From contig CAJNDS010002524.1 of assembly GCA_905221605.1 (NCBI GenBank), forward strand, positions 440,249-504,248: 64,000 nucleotides of DNA. Direction: 5' to 3'. This document shows, piece by piece, positions 53,456 to 63,200 of this stretch. The stretch's first letter is position 1. Each line of letters starts with the position of its first letter. The notes under the pieces are model-generated. The model ran no database searches. It was not told the origin of the DNA and saw only the letters and a program-made list of their open reading frames with translations. The stretch comes from Symbiodinium natans. Taxonomy: Eukaryota > Sar > Dinophyceae > Suessiales > Symbiodiniaceae. The translations under genes and the position numbers were made by a program.

Positions 53456-53574
53456 TAAAACCCAACACGCACTTGACATTGCGCACAGTGGTTCAATTCA
53501 TTCATCAAACAATCAATGTCTTAAATTTTGTGAGGTGGTCTCGACGCAAGGCAACACCGCTCACATCTTTGCAG

Positions 53575-53819
53575 GCTTCGCCGCGGACTGCCTGCATTTT
53601 TGCGCAGCTGAGAAATTCAGTAGCAAAACTTTATTAACAACACCAGCATTGCGAATATGCATTTCAGAATCTGCGCTTGCGAGGACGTCCAGCAGCTATG
53701 TAGCAACGTCGTCTACATCTTCTGATGCAAGGTCACGCGGGACAATTACTACACAAAGAAGCTTGTTTGTGTATTGCGCGGCATCATCTGAGAAAGCAAG
53801 CGCATGTCGAATCCTGCAG
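53575..53819 (+). CDS. weak exon candidate (copy 2)
   Basis: Same as 35646-35890. Confidence 0.2.
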
Positions 53820-53957
53820 GTGCGAGAGAAGTGATGCCGCGGCCGACTTCCAGCCTATAACCAAAGCACCGAATCTCAGCAGAAATATCAAACTCAATGC
53901 CTCACACGTTTGCAATTAATGACATCATAAACAGAATAGTACAACATTGGTGAACAA

Positions 53958-56867
53958 GTGGCACGCAGCTGCCAATACGTATGCACCTTCTTCGTCGTTT
54001 GCAGGCGATGGAATCGGCGTCAGGAGCAAGATGGCAAAGGAGGCGCTTCAGAGTTTTCGCAGGATTGCGTGCCGGCGATACACGAGACCTCCTCCACAAA
54101 TCGACGATGCAGAATTTTTTTCTTCGGACAACGACGAAGTACACTTATTGGGATTTCGCCTGGCGAGGTTCCCTTTGACGTAGTCGCGCGGGCATACAAC
54201 ATCAACAGACCTGGCTGTCGAGCTTTGCCTGCAATCCTATTCGACAAAGAAGTGCGTACCCTCATGTTCATGGCAGTGCCTTTCTACCCACTGGGAACTA
54301 CACGCATCTCATTCTGTTTATTTGAGTTAGGCGACGCCGGAATCGAGCAAGCAGTAATCATTCCTTTCTTACCTTATCCCAGTTGGGACGGCATTTGGTC
54401 GTATCTCGACATTGCTTTCGGATTTCTGAAAACGCGCGGAAACAGATACCGCCTTGAAGTTGGTGAATGTTGCCTTCAAGAAAGCGATGATATATCCTGG
54501 CTGCCAGTTGGCTGTCATGTACGACTGACAAGTGAACGCCGCTCAACGCAAATAGCACTTCCGCCATTGGCAGGATCTGCGTTCGCCTGGCCAGAAACGG
54601 AAGACATGTTCGTCCGCTGGTTTCAGAGCGAGCATACAATTCTGAAAGCTGCCATGTGCAGACGGCGACAACTTTGTTATGCTTGCGGCCGCAGAGTTTC
54701 GGATTTTGATTACAAGAAGTACATCGGCTGCGCGAGACAAGGAACGCTGGGGCAGCATTGTGCCGATACATGCAGTGATGTGTCGCATCTAATCCGACCA
54801 CGCGGGCCTGCAAAAACACAGTATGAAATTCAGATTCCAATGTGCATCCATCCTGCACTTATCAGTCTGTACCTGGGCACGCTACATGCTTTCGGTAATG
54901 ACTTCGTGAATTTCGAACTACTGCCAGGCTCTACTGTCGGGAAGCCCATCTGGCAGGAAGCAGCAATTGTGTCCGGCTTCAGCAGAAAACAAAGCATGTC
55001 AGGTGACCCATGTGCAGATGATGAGGATGCTATGGGTGGCAGCACAGAGTGCGTCGCAACAGAGTACTCTGTGAAGCATCATGAGAAAGACAGCGTCTTC
55101 GCTGCAGAACCCGCGCTCCGCAAATTTCTCGCGACGTCAGAGGCTGCCAACGCAGGGCTGTGCACGCAACTGGCATTCGAACGTGTTCATTGCCGTGACG
55201 AATGCTATCAGTGCATCGAAAACGGCTCTGACGATAGCTGCCTTGCCGCGGATCTCGTGAGAGTGGCGTGCTGCCTGCAAGCCCAACAAAAGCAAGTTCA
55301 TGCGCAAGATGATGCGAGTACAGCTGCTGTGCTGGCAGCAAATGCGCAGGGTAACAAGCGCTGGGACGCAGACGACTTCGACGGCATCGGAGGCAGTCTT
55401 CCTCTGGATGTTGTCAGAGATCTAACCCTGTTTCATTTTTCGCCAGCTCATCTCAGGACACTGGCTTCCACCTGCCGAGCACTGAAGGAGGCCGTGCGAG
55501 ACTCTAGTCGTTGGCAGAACAGAGTCTTGTACTTAGAGGGGGACGAGTTCCATGATCGCTCTGTAATCAACTCGATCCTACCTATTTGCAACATCGCAAG
55601 CGCGGCAAGTGTGAGATGCAGGCAACTTTGTTTATTCCCAACTATGCCGCAAAACATCTATGTTAGTATGCCAGTGCAGCGTATGCGCTTGCCTGGCAAC
55701 GTCGGAACGGACATTCTCGGTTTCCACTCCATAGGTCCGATGATGGGAAGAGCAACGTTCGACCTCATCCTCCCTGCATCTACTTGTGGCCTTTACATGG
55801 GCGTTAAGGAATGGCGGGGAATCAAGAGATCATATTGTCGTATAGACAATCTATTCAGAAGCAACGCAACTTGGTCCTATGGCTTGAACGGCGAAATGCC
55901 TCGTCCTCATTACGGCAGAGAACGGCATCAGATTCGAGCAGACACCGTCCACAACTTCGCGCTCGAGTGGAGCAGCCATTGCTTTGAAGTCTCACTCGAT
56001 AACGTCGGGGTGACTAGAATTACCACAAACGCCAACGGCATGGAGATGGCGCCTCCCTTAGCAGAAGTGTTCGTGTGGCTGTACAGGCGAACACACGCAG
56101 ACGATTTCCAGCCAAGCTTCAGGTCTAAGCCATCTCCTTTATCTCACACTGCGACAGTGAAGTGCAGCATCTGCGCGCAGACGAGATGCATCACTGCAAC
56201 ACGTTGGAGAGTCTGCCCGACGTGTTCGACATGGATGTGCCACAGGCATGTGCTACATCACCCAGACCGCTTATGCCCTTTCTGTCCTGCTCAACTTCAG
56301 GATGCTCTCGGGGGCAGTAGCGACTACTTGTCAGTTACAGTTTCTGCTGCGGCGAAGCTTGAGGCTGACAAGTTTCCCTACGTGCACGCAGCCACATACT
56401 ATAAAAGAATGCAATGGCATCTCCAATCTGATTGCAAGTTCCATGGCGTCATAAACAAGATCCTGCGCAAGCACGCGGATGTTTGGAACAACATGCCTGA
56501 GGCACTGTACTTGCTGCCTGATCCGGATGAGAAAACCAGTATGGCCAAGCGACAGTGGGAACAAGTTCTCCACAGAGCGAGAATCATATTGGACTTGCTG
56601 CACCAAGGCCAAGACGTCGTGTTATACCATTTCATTTACGATCAGGCTCGCCGCTTGAGGCCAGATCTCGGCGATACTCTCTTGCATTGTCCTCACCCGA
56701 CTTCATTTTCTTCCTTAGAAGAGTGGAGACGTGTGGCCCTGCGTTATGCTCTGGAGATCCACGTATCGCTGGCAGAAGCTCGCTGTGAACACGCAGCCAG
56801 AGTACTCCAGAAAGTTGCAACGTCTCAATCAATCGCGTCTTGGCACTGCAGAATGTATAAGTTCTAA
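53958..56867 (+). CDS. F-box / SPRY-like / treble-clef zinc protein (copy 2), about 900 codons
   Basis: The frame opens at a GTG and the first ATG is codon 103 (54264). Codons 1-65 look non-coding, because another frame there (GDGIGVRSKMAKEALQSFRR, 53947-54183) is more protein-like, so an upstream exon probably splices in. Visible parts: Cys-rich segment 234-271 with CYACGRRV; residues 373-423 (HEKDSVFAAEPALRKFLATS) homologous to the helicase protein; F-box-like helix set 479-528 (LPLDVVRDLTLFHFSPAHLR, then LASTCRALKEAV and W); a SPRY/B30.2-like stretch 585-712 (W-S-Y-x-L-N-G, FALEW, FEVSLDNVGV, NANG); and a zinc site C736-x2-C739, C753-x2-C756-x4-C761-x2-H764-x8-C773-x2-C776. F-box proteins bring targets to SCF ubiquitin ligases; that role is inference. 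Located 400 bp upstream of the polyprotein gene on the same strand. Confidence 0.6.
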   Translation: MARSCQYVCTFFVVCRRWNRRQEQDGKGGASEFSQDCVPAIHETSSTNRRCRIFFFGQRRSTLIGISPGEVPFDVVARAYNINRPGCRALPAILFDKEVRTLMFMAVPFYPLGTTRISFCLFELGDAGIEQAVIIPFLPYPSWDGIWSYLDIAFGFLKTRGNRYRLEVGECCLQESDDISWLPVGCHVRLTSERRSTQIALPPLAGSAFAWPETEDMFVRWFQSEHTILKAAMCRRRQLCYACGRRVSDFDYKKYIGCARQGTLGQHCADTCSDVSHLIRPRGPAKTQYEIQIPMCIHPALISLYLGTLHAFGNDFVNFELLPGSTVGKPIWQEAAIVSGFSRKQSMSGDPCADDEDAMGGSTECVATEYSVKHHEKDSVFAAEPALRKFLATSEAANAGLCTQLAFERVHCRDECYQCIENGSDDSCLAADLVRVACCLQAQQKQVHAQDDASTAAVLAANAQGNKRWDADDFDGIGGSLPLDVVRDLTLFHFSPAHLRTLASTCRALKEAVRDSSRWQNRVLYLEGDEFHDRSVINSILPICNIASAASVRCRQLCLFPTMPQNIYVSMPVQRMRLPGNVGTDILGFHSIGPMMGRATFDLILPASTCGLYMGVKEWRGIKRSYCRIDNLFRSNATWSYGLNGEMPRPHYGRERHQIRADTVHNFALEWSSHCFEVSLDNVGVTRITTNANGMEMAPPLAEVFVWLYRRTHADDFQPSFRSKPSPLSHTATVKCSICAQTRCITATRWRVCPTCSTWMCHRHVLHHPDRLCPFCPAQLQDALGGSSDYLSVTVSAAAKLEADKFPYVHAATYYKRMQWHLQSDCKFHGVINKILRKHADVWNNMPEALYLLPDPDEKTSMAKRQWEQVLHRARIILDLLHQGQDVVLYHFIYDQARRLRPDLGDTLLHCPHPTSFSSLEEWRRVALRYALEIHVSLAEARCEHAARVLQKVATSQSIASWHCRMYKF

Positions 56868-56971
56868 TGCACTTTTACTACTTGAGCGCAGCTGTATAGA
56901 TTGCATTCGTTTTTGTGTGTTCATCGTTTCCCCAGCGATCAAAGTGATTGCATCCGCGCGACCGTGTCGAG

Positions 56972-57030
56972 GATCAAACCAACAAATTTGCAGACGATGA
57001 TCTCGACGGTCTGGGTGGATCAGTGCCTGG
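56972..57030 (+). pseudogene. F-box module relic (copy 2)
   Basis: TNKFADDDLDGLGGSVPG, parallel to the segment preceding the F-box at 55350-55400; the rest of the module is missing. Confidence 0.5.
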
Positions 57031-57149
57031 TTGCAAATTAAACTAGGTCCTGTTACCTTCATAGACACATAATGTCGTTTACCTTCGTTAAAATGCGACT
57101 ACGCAATTATTAGAATGCGCGCCTGAATCAAACCTGATCATTTGCTCAG

Positions 57150-57213
57150 GACGGTCAAGAATCAGATCATGAAAGCGAAGAAGCCATGGACGTTACTGAC
57201 GTTTCTGCGGCAG
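57150..57213 (+). CDS. possible N-terminal exon of the polyprotein gene, GA donor
   Basis: Acceptor ATTTGCTCAG, frame DGQESDHESEEAMDVTDVSA then A, ending CGGCAG|GACTGC. A 57-nt GA-AG intron would join it in phase to 57271. GGCAG-x2-CTGC occurs at both boundaries, a direct-repeat pattern seen in dinoflagellate introns. The intron would be unusually short. Copy 1 equivalent: 39221-39284. Confidence 0.25.
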
Positions 57214-57270
57214 GACTGCGAGTTGTCTTTGTATTTTTCTCAGAGAGTGTGACATAGAAAACATAGGCAG

Positions 57271-60200
57271 TCCTGCACGAAGGAGGCTGGACTCACCCCC
57301 TCGATTCAATTGTGGGTGAAGTTCTTCGTCGCGACCCCATACCTCGGATTTTTCAAATGCCCTCTCAGCCTGAGACCGCAGCGACAGCGTCCTTGAGCGC
57401 ATGTACGGATCTGGCCAGAATCAATCACTTTCCCACCGATGAGTTCTTGCGCTTCGAGTCAGAGGGACACAAGTACTTCTACAACGACACAGTCGTCGGA
57501 TGCAGCGCTACCTGGCTGGCTTGCGTCTTGCCACGCGCGTAGTGAAATATATACATAGTAAGAGTTGGCAAAAAGCAACCTCTTAGCGTTTCTAAGTTAT
57601 TTCGTCGAGGTTACCGCCCTGATACACGAGTTTTCCGAAGAGTTCGATGCTACACTTGCTTTACAAAAAATGAAGTCTGGTCGAAATTGGCCTCGAAAAG
57701 AATATATTGCGCCCGACGCAGACTTCAAACTTATTGGCGCCATGTTAATCGGCACGGACTTCTTCTACCAGGCAGATCTCGTTGAAGAGCTCAAGAAGAC
57801 TCCGCCAGACCTCAGCAAGATTTGCGAATTGTTCGTTGCAAGCCGTGCGGAGCTGAACACGTGGGACGAGATCATGGCGCATCTCGTGCTTCACGATAAC
57901 GAGATTGCTGATACGTGGAATCTCAAAAGGGAAAGGGCAGCGAACTGCGGCACTTGGATGCATGCAATGCTTGAACATTTACTGAATGGCTATCAGATTT
58001 GTCCTGGCTGCATGGAGGGTGAGCTTAATGCTGCTATCCGCGCACTTGAAAAGATGGGCAATGTCGAAGTATTTCGAACCGAATGGTGTGTTCATGCTCC
58101 GGAGGAGGACCTAGCTGGATCCATCGACGTGGTACTAAAAATCAAAGGTTCCAGTGAATTCATTGTGCTGGACTGGAAACGCAGCGAGAAGTTGAAGGAT
58201 AAGTTCAATAGTTACGGCAAAAACATGAAAGTGCCGCTGCAAGAGGTGCCGGACTGTCAAGGACACCATTATCGTCTTCAATTGAACACCTACCGCTGGA
58301 TCTTGGAGAGGTACTACGACATAAAAATTGTCAAGATGATAGTTGTCTGCGTGCACCCCAACTATCTTCCAGACGGATTCATTGACGAAGTTCCGGATAT
58401 GCAAGAATCTGTTTCGCAGCTTATGGATGTCAGAAGACAGCAGTTGCTTGCCAAAGCAGCAGAAACACGCGCGGACGTTGCAATTCCAGCTACAGAACCC
58501 TTTGAAGTTCGCTTGTCAGGAACTGCGGCACATGACGGCGATCATTTTGCCGATGAATTTAAAGCGGCTCTGAGTATTCTTTTGGATAATGACACTGACG
58601 AGGTGCCGCAGGCTGCAAAGAAACGGCGACGCATGCCAGGAGCTGACAAAACATCGGATCAGTTCCAATCTATGTTTGAGAAGTCAAAACACTGCATATC
58701 ATCCGAGTTGAACCTCGTGACGCCTGACGTGAAGAACAGCAGCAGTGAGATTGTCAAGAGTACGAATGCATCTTTGGGTCAGCTCAGGCAGGTTTTTCCT
58801 ACAGCGTCCGAAGAGCTCTTGCGACTTATTATGGTGGCCGCTTACATTTCTGAAAAAAACATTGCGGACAAGATTATGCTGTCAGATGCTGCCGCAGTTT
58901 TTTGGCTTGTGGAGGGCGGAAGACACGTTCGAGTTCATAAGGGCTTCTTACACATTTACAACGACGACGGCTCTTTCGTGACGTTCGGAGGAATTCCTCC
59001 TGAGGCTGCGCTTCATCGGATATCGAATTTCTTCACTGAGTTGGAAGGAATCTACAGACGAATGAAAGATGATGTGCAGAGGAACAGTCAAGCCATCGCG
59101 ACGGCGATCGTAAGCGATTCTCAAAACTTTCCAAGTGAAGCTGTATTTCTGGAGAATTGTCGGCGTGCTGCCAGAAGCAAAAAGAAAGTTCAAGCTGACG
59201 CGCGTCTCGACGCAGATCCGGATGAGCAACGTGCCTGTGAGGAAAATGAAACAAGCAATGACTCATGGACCGATGACTTGGCTGAGAAGACTTGGAAAGT
59301 CTGCTGCGTTTTGAAGTTTGAGCTCATGCAGACGCGCATGATCTCGCTTATCGTGGAATGGTGCGAAACCGAAGACCAACGAGAGGCAGCGGTGTGCTAC
59401 AATGATTCCTGCTTTGTGTACGATCGGCCAGGGTCAGAGCAATACATCGAGGCAGTCAGAAAAGGTCCGGCGAACAACTGCTACGTGCACATTCCACATA
59501 ATTTGCTGGACCCTGTTCTCGATGCCAATATGAAGCGCTTGGAGCGATTTTACGAACAGACATTCTGGTGTAACTTCAAGGTGTTTCAATGCTTTCAAGC
59601 AGCGCTCGCCTTGGCAAAGCGAGGATTGAACATCGACAGATGTTTCATAGGCATCTCTCCAGGCGGCGTTGGCCAGAGTCTGTATTCGTTACATCTTTCT
59701 GAGATGTACAAACAGCATCACATGTTCTTCGACCCAAATGTCTGGCACATGGAAGAAGAACTACGGAAACAGGCTGAGTCGCTCGCTAAGTGCTTTATTT
59801 TGACTGGTCAGGAAGCGCCAGAAAGTACCAAGAAGCTACACATAGATCTTTTCAAGAAGACTATGTCTGGAGACGGCATTATGGGCCGCAAGCCGTATGG
59901 CTACACTACGCGAATGTGGCAGATCGTCGGCTGGAAGCGACTTGAAATGAACCGAATGATGAACTTCGCTGGCGTCTCCGTTTCCAATTTTAATTCCATG
60001 TTCAGACGTGGATTTGTATGGAAAGCCAAAGCTCGCTTCATACATCAGAAGTTTCTCTGCAACTACCTCGATCATGAGAAAGACGGCATCTTTGCAGCAG
60101 ACCCCAGCCTCAATAAGTTCCTTGCAACATCACAAGCCTCAGTGGCAGGTCTTCGAATACAATGGGCGTTCGAGCGTATGCATGGTCGCGATGCATGCTA

Positions 60201-63200
60201 CCAATTCATCGAAGATTACTGCAACGGCGAGGATAATTACATCACGGAGGATGTTATGAGGCAAGCCTGCGGTCTACCAGTGCGACACAGACAAGTACAA
60301 GAAGAAAAAGATGTCGGCCTGGCCGCCGTCCTCGAAGCAGATGCTGAAAGTCAAAAGGCACGGGACGCAAAAGACGATGAGTGGGACAATTTTCGACAGT
60401 TCTTGTTCGACACAATGCTTTCTTCTGGCATGGAGTTGCTATCGTACACCGAGTTCAAGAAGCTGACGTTGAGGAACTCCGGAATACCAAACATGACTAA
60501 AGAAGCATTGTGGGATGCAGTGGAAGCGCAGCGCGTGCTTCGACCTGGAATTGTGAAGCACAAAACCAGCAAGGTGAAGCCAGGATCGTTTCTGCCTTTC
60601 ATGACTTTTGCGCATGACTTCAAGGACATTTTGCCTCCGGTGAGTGAAGATGATGTTAGAATGCATTTTGAAGAGCAACACGACATTCAGAAATTGCGGA
60701 GCTATGCGTTTTCGCATGGCAGTCGACGGCGCAGCGCGGAAGTGTTAGAGGCACATCACAAGAGCGCCTGTCAACGTCTCACTGGATCCGACGCAAAGAA
60801 AGGCAGGAGGCAGGCAGACATACAGGACGCTATGCGAGAACACAAGAGTGCACTGCTGAAGCTGAAGGCTCACGAGGACAGCATCAAGATTGTGCTTCGC
60901 GGCGACATTGACACGTCCACCGGCGTCAAGGCTTCTCAGCGAAAACGTTACACGCCAAAAGAGTTGCAGTCGGAAGAGCTTCCCTCATCGCAAGACTCTG
61001 CTTTCCGGACTTTAGTGTCCAAGCAAATCAAGTATCACTATCCTGCTGAGCCGGCCTACTCAGTGAAGCCCCGTCGCTACAGTGGTGCTGGCAGCGCACA
61101 GGCCATGTCCCGAAGACTGCAGGTACATGTTCTGGATGCGCATTGTGTAGATTTAGACATTCAGAACTGCTGCTTGACCCTTGTTTATCAAATCCTGGAA
61201 AAGATCAAGCCCACTCCAGCTTTGCCGCAGAAATTAAGTGAGCTGCTGTATGAACTCGCTTACAAGCGCGAGGATTTCTTTCGCAAAATCAATGCACATC
61301 ATAGTGAAGGAAAGCAGCTGGTGAATACGGTGGTGAATGGCGGTCGCATACCAGACAACTTCAAGAACGACGAGAATGTACAGTCGCTTCAGAAGCTGTC
61401 TTTATATCTCCGCTGGACAGCTTGCAACCTTCTTCACGATGACTACCTGAATCTCAAGGATGTCAAAAGCAAACCATTCCCTGAAGCGACTGTGTTTTCG
61501 CTTATGTGGCATGCAGTTGAAGATCGGATTCTTCAGTGCTGGTCCGAACATGTTTTGCGACAAGACCAGAAGCCGCTCCACGTTTCTCTGCACTTCGACG
61601 GGATGCGAGTGTCGCGCAATGCAATTGTCGATATTCCGCAGTTTTGCAAATCTTGCGAGAAAGAAATCGAAGAGAAGGTGTTGTTCAAGGTTAAGATCGT
61701 TCAGAAGATCGGGCGAGACTTTCTTTCTGCAGCTCGAGAAAACGCAACTGCAGTTCCGCCTCGACAGTCACTTCCTGATATCTGCACTCGGGCCGGAAAC
61801 TGCATACCGTGCGCTTTGTGGCATATCGCTCCTATTCTCCGCGAAACCATCGTGTCGTCGCTTAAAGATGCGAACTCCGATGCCAACAAGGAGGCTGCGG
61901 AGGTTGGCTACAGATCCTATCGCAGCGCAAATGTTCTTTACAAAGCTGATTTAGAATCCAGTTTGGGTCTTCCACATGACAAAGTTCAATCCTTTATGCT
62001 TCATGCAGAAGGCAAAGGTCGTCCTCACTGCGTCGCAGTTCAATTTTCAAGTAAAAGAGACACTGTCATGATTTTTGACGCGAAGGAAGGTTTCCGAGTG
62101 AGCGCTGAACAGTTTCAAGAAGCTTTTGCGAGTGCAGTGGATCGCAGCACTATCGCATCCTACTGGCTGAGACAGTCGCGAGAAGCAGATACTGCGCACG
62201 TCAACGAGCTTTTGGATATGGTCGCAGGCTGCAGTTCCGAAGAGTCTGACGACGATGGCAACAATCTGCCATCTTTGTCTGCGTCGAGAATTGATTTCGA
62301 CTCGGAAGGCCGCCCTTTTATTTCTGACAACATCATGCAGCGTTTGGAGCGTGAGGTTGCAGACATGCTGGAGAACTTGGATTCCAATTGCAAGGCTGTG
62401 AACGGCAAGCGCAAATGCCCGTTTTGTCCGTTTCGTTCTTTCACTCGGCTAAAATACCTGCGCACTCATGTGACGAAATATCACAGTCTGCAAACACAGT
62501 TTGTCGCCAGTGGCACGAAGCAGACGAAAGTCATTCTGGCGCTGTACGACAACGACGCTTCTTTGCAGGTTCAGACGACGGCTCTGCTGCGACGCAGCGC
62601 AGAGGTGCTTGGAAAAACTATTCGGCCGCCTCTCGAGACCACGATCAATCTTGTTGACAAGCATATTCGTCTTGTCTTCGACGACAGTGGGCCTGTCTAC
62701 TTGAACGCAAGTGCTCTTGGCAAGTCAGTCCACGTGCGCAGAGTCGGCAATATCTACTACACGCACAAGTTTGCGGACATGCTTCTCCGTGAAATGGTCA
62801 TGAGTCACGCTCAGGTGTGCTGCACGCACACGGTCGTAGTTCTTGTCTTTTGCATTTGACGTAGTAAAATACTTAAATTCTACTTTCTGACATGTCGGGT
62901 TAGTCTGATATTTCTTTTGAAAGGTGAGAACCATCTGGCCTCGTTGCCATTTGGCAGCTATGCAGTCCGGCAACGAACTTGCCACACTGCTTCCTTCGCT
63001 CGGGCAGCACTGGCTTCCTATGCTGGAGGACATCACTGCGTCACCGGCGTACCAAGCCAGGCTGACGTCCATGGTAAAACATCTGGAAGCAGACAAGGAA
63101 TGGCTGTATCTGAGCATGGACGCAACTCTGAAGGTATGCCTCAAGCTTAAAGGTCAAGAGTCCTATCGGGCCGCAGCTGAGAAAAGAAACAACGCTCCAT

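Larger units (their letters stand above)
43886..61714. repeat. right copy of the 17.8-kb near-identical duplication
   Basis: Begins directly at the gap and repeats 26010-43785; after 61714 the sequence is unique. Homopolymer and TA runs differ in length, and the G-rich block 43940-44100 differs most. Confidence 0.9.

Noticed and set aside
57565-57610. Start of the 1,764-codon frame at 57565
   Set aside because: The codon is TTG and lies inside the GC-AG intron; the true reading enters at 57610 from the exon ending at 57506.
26016-61714. Recent biological tandem duplication as the main explanation
   Set aside because: Not excluded, but the exact suffix-prefix geometry around a 100-N gap is better explained by unmerged contigs.
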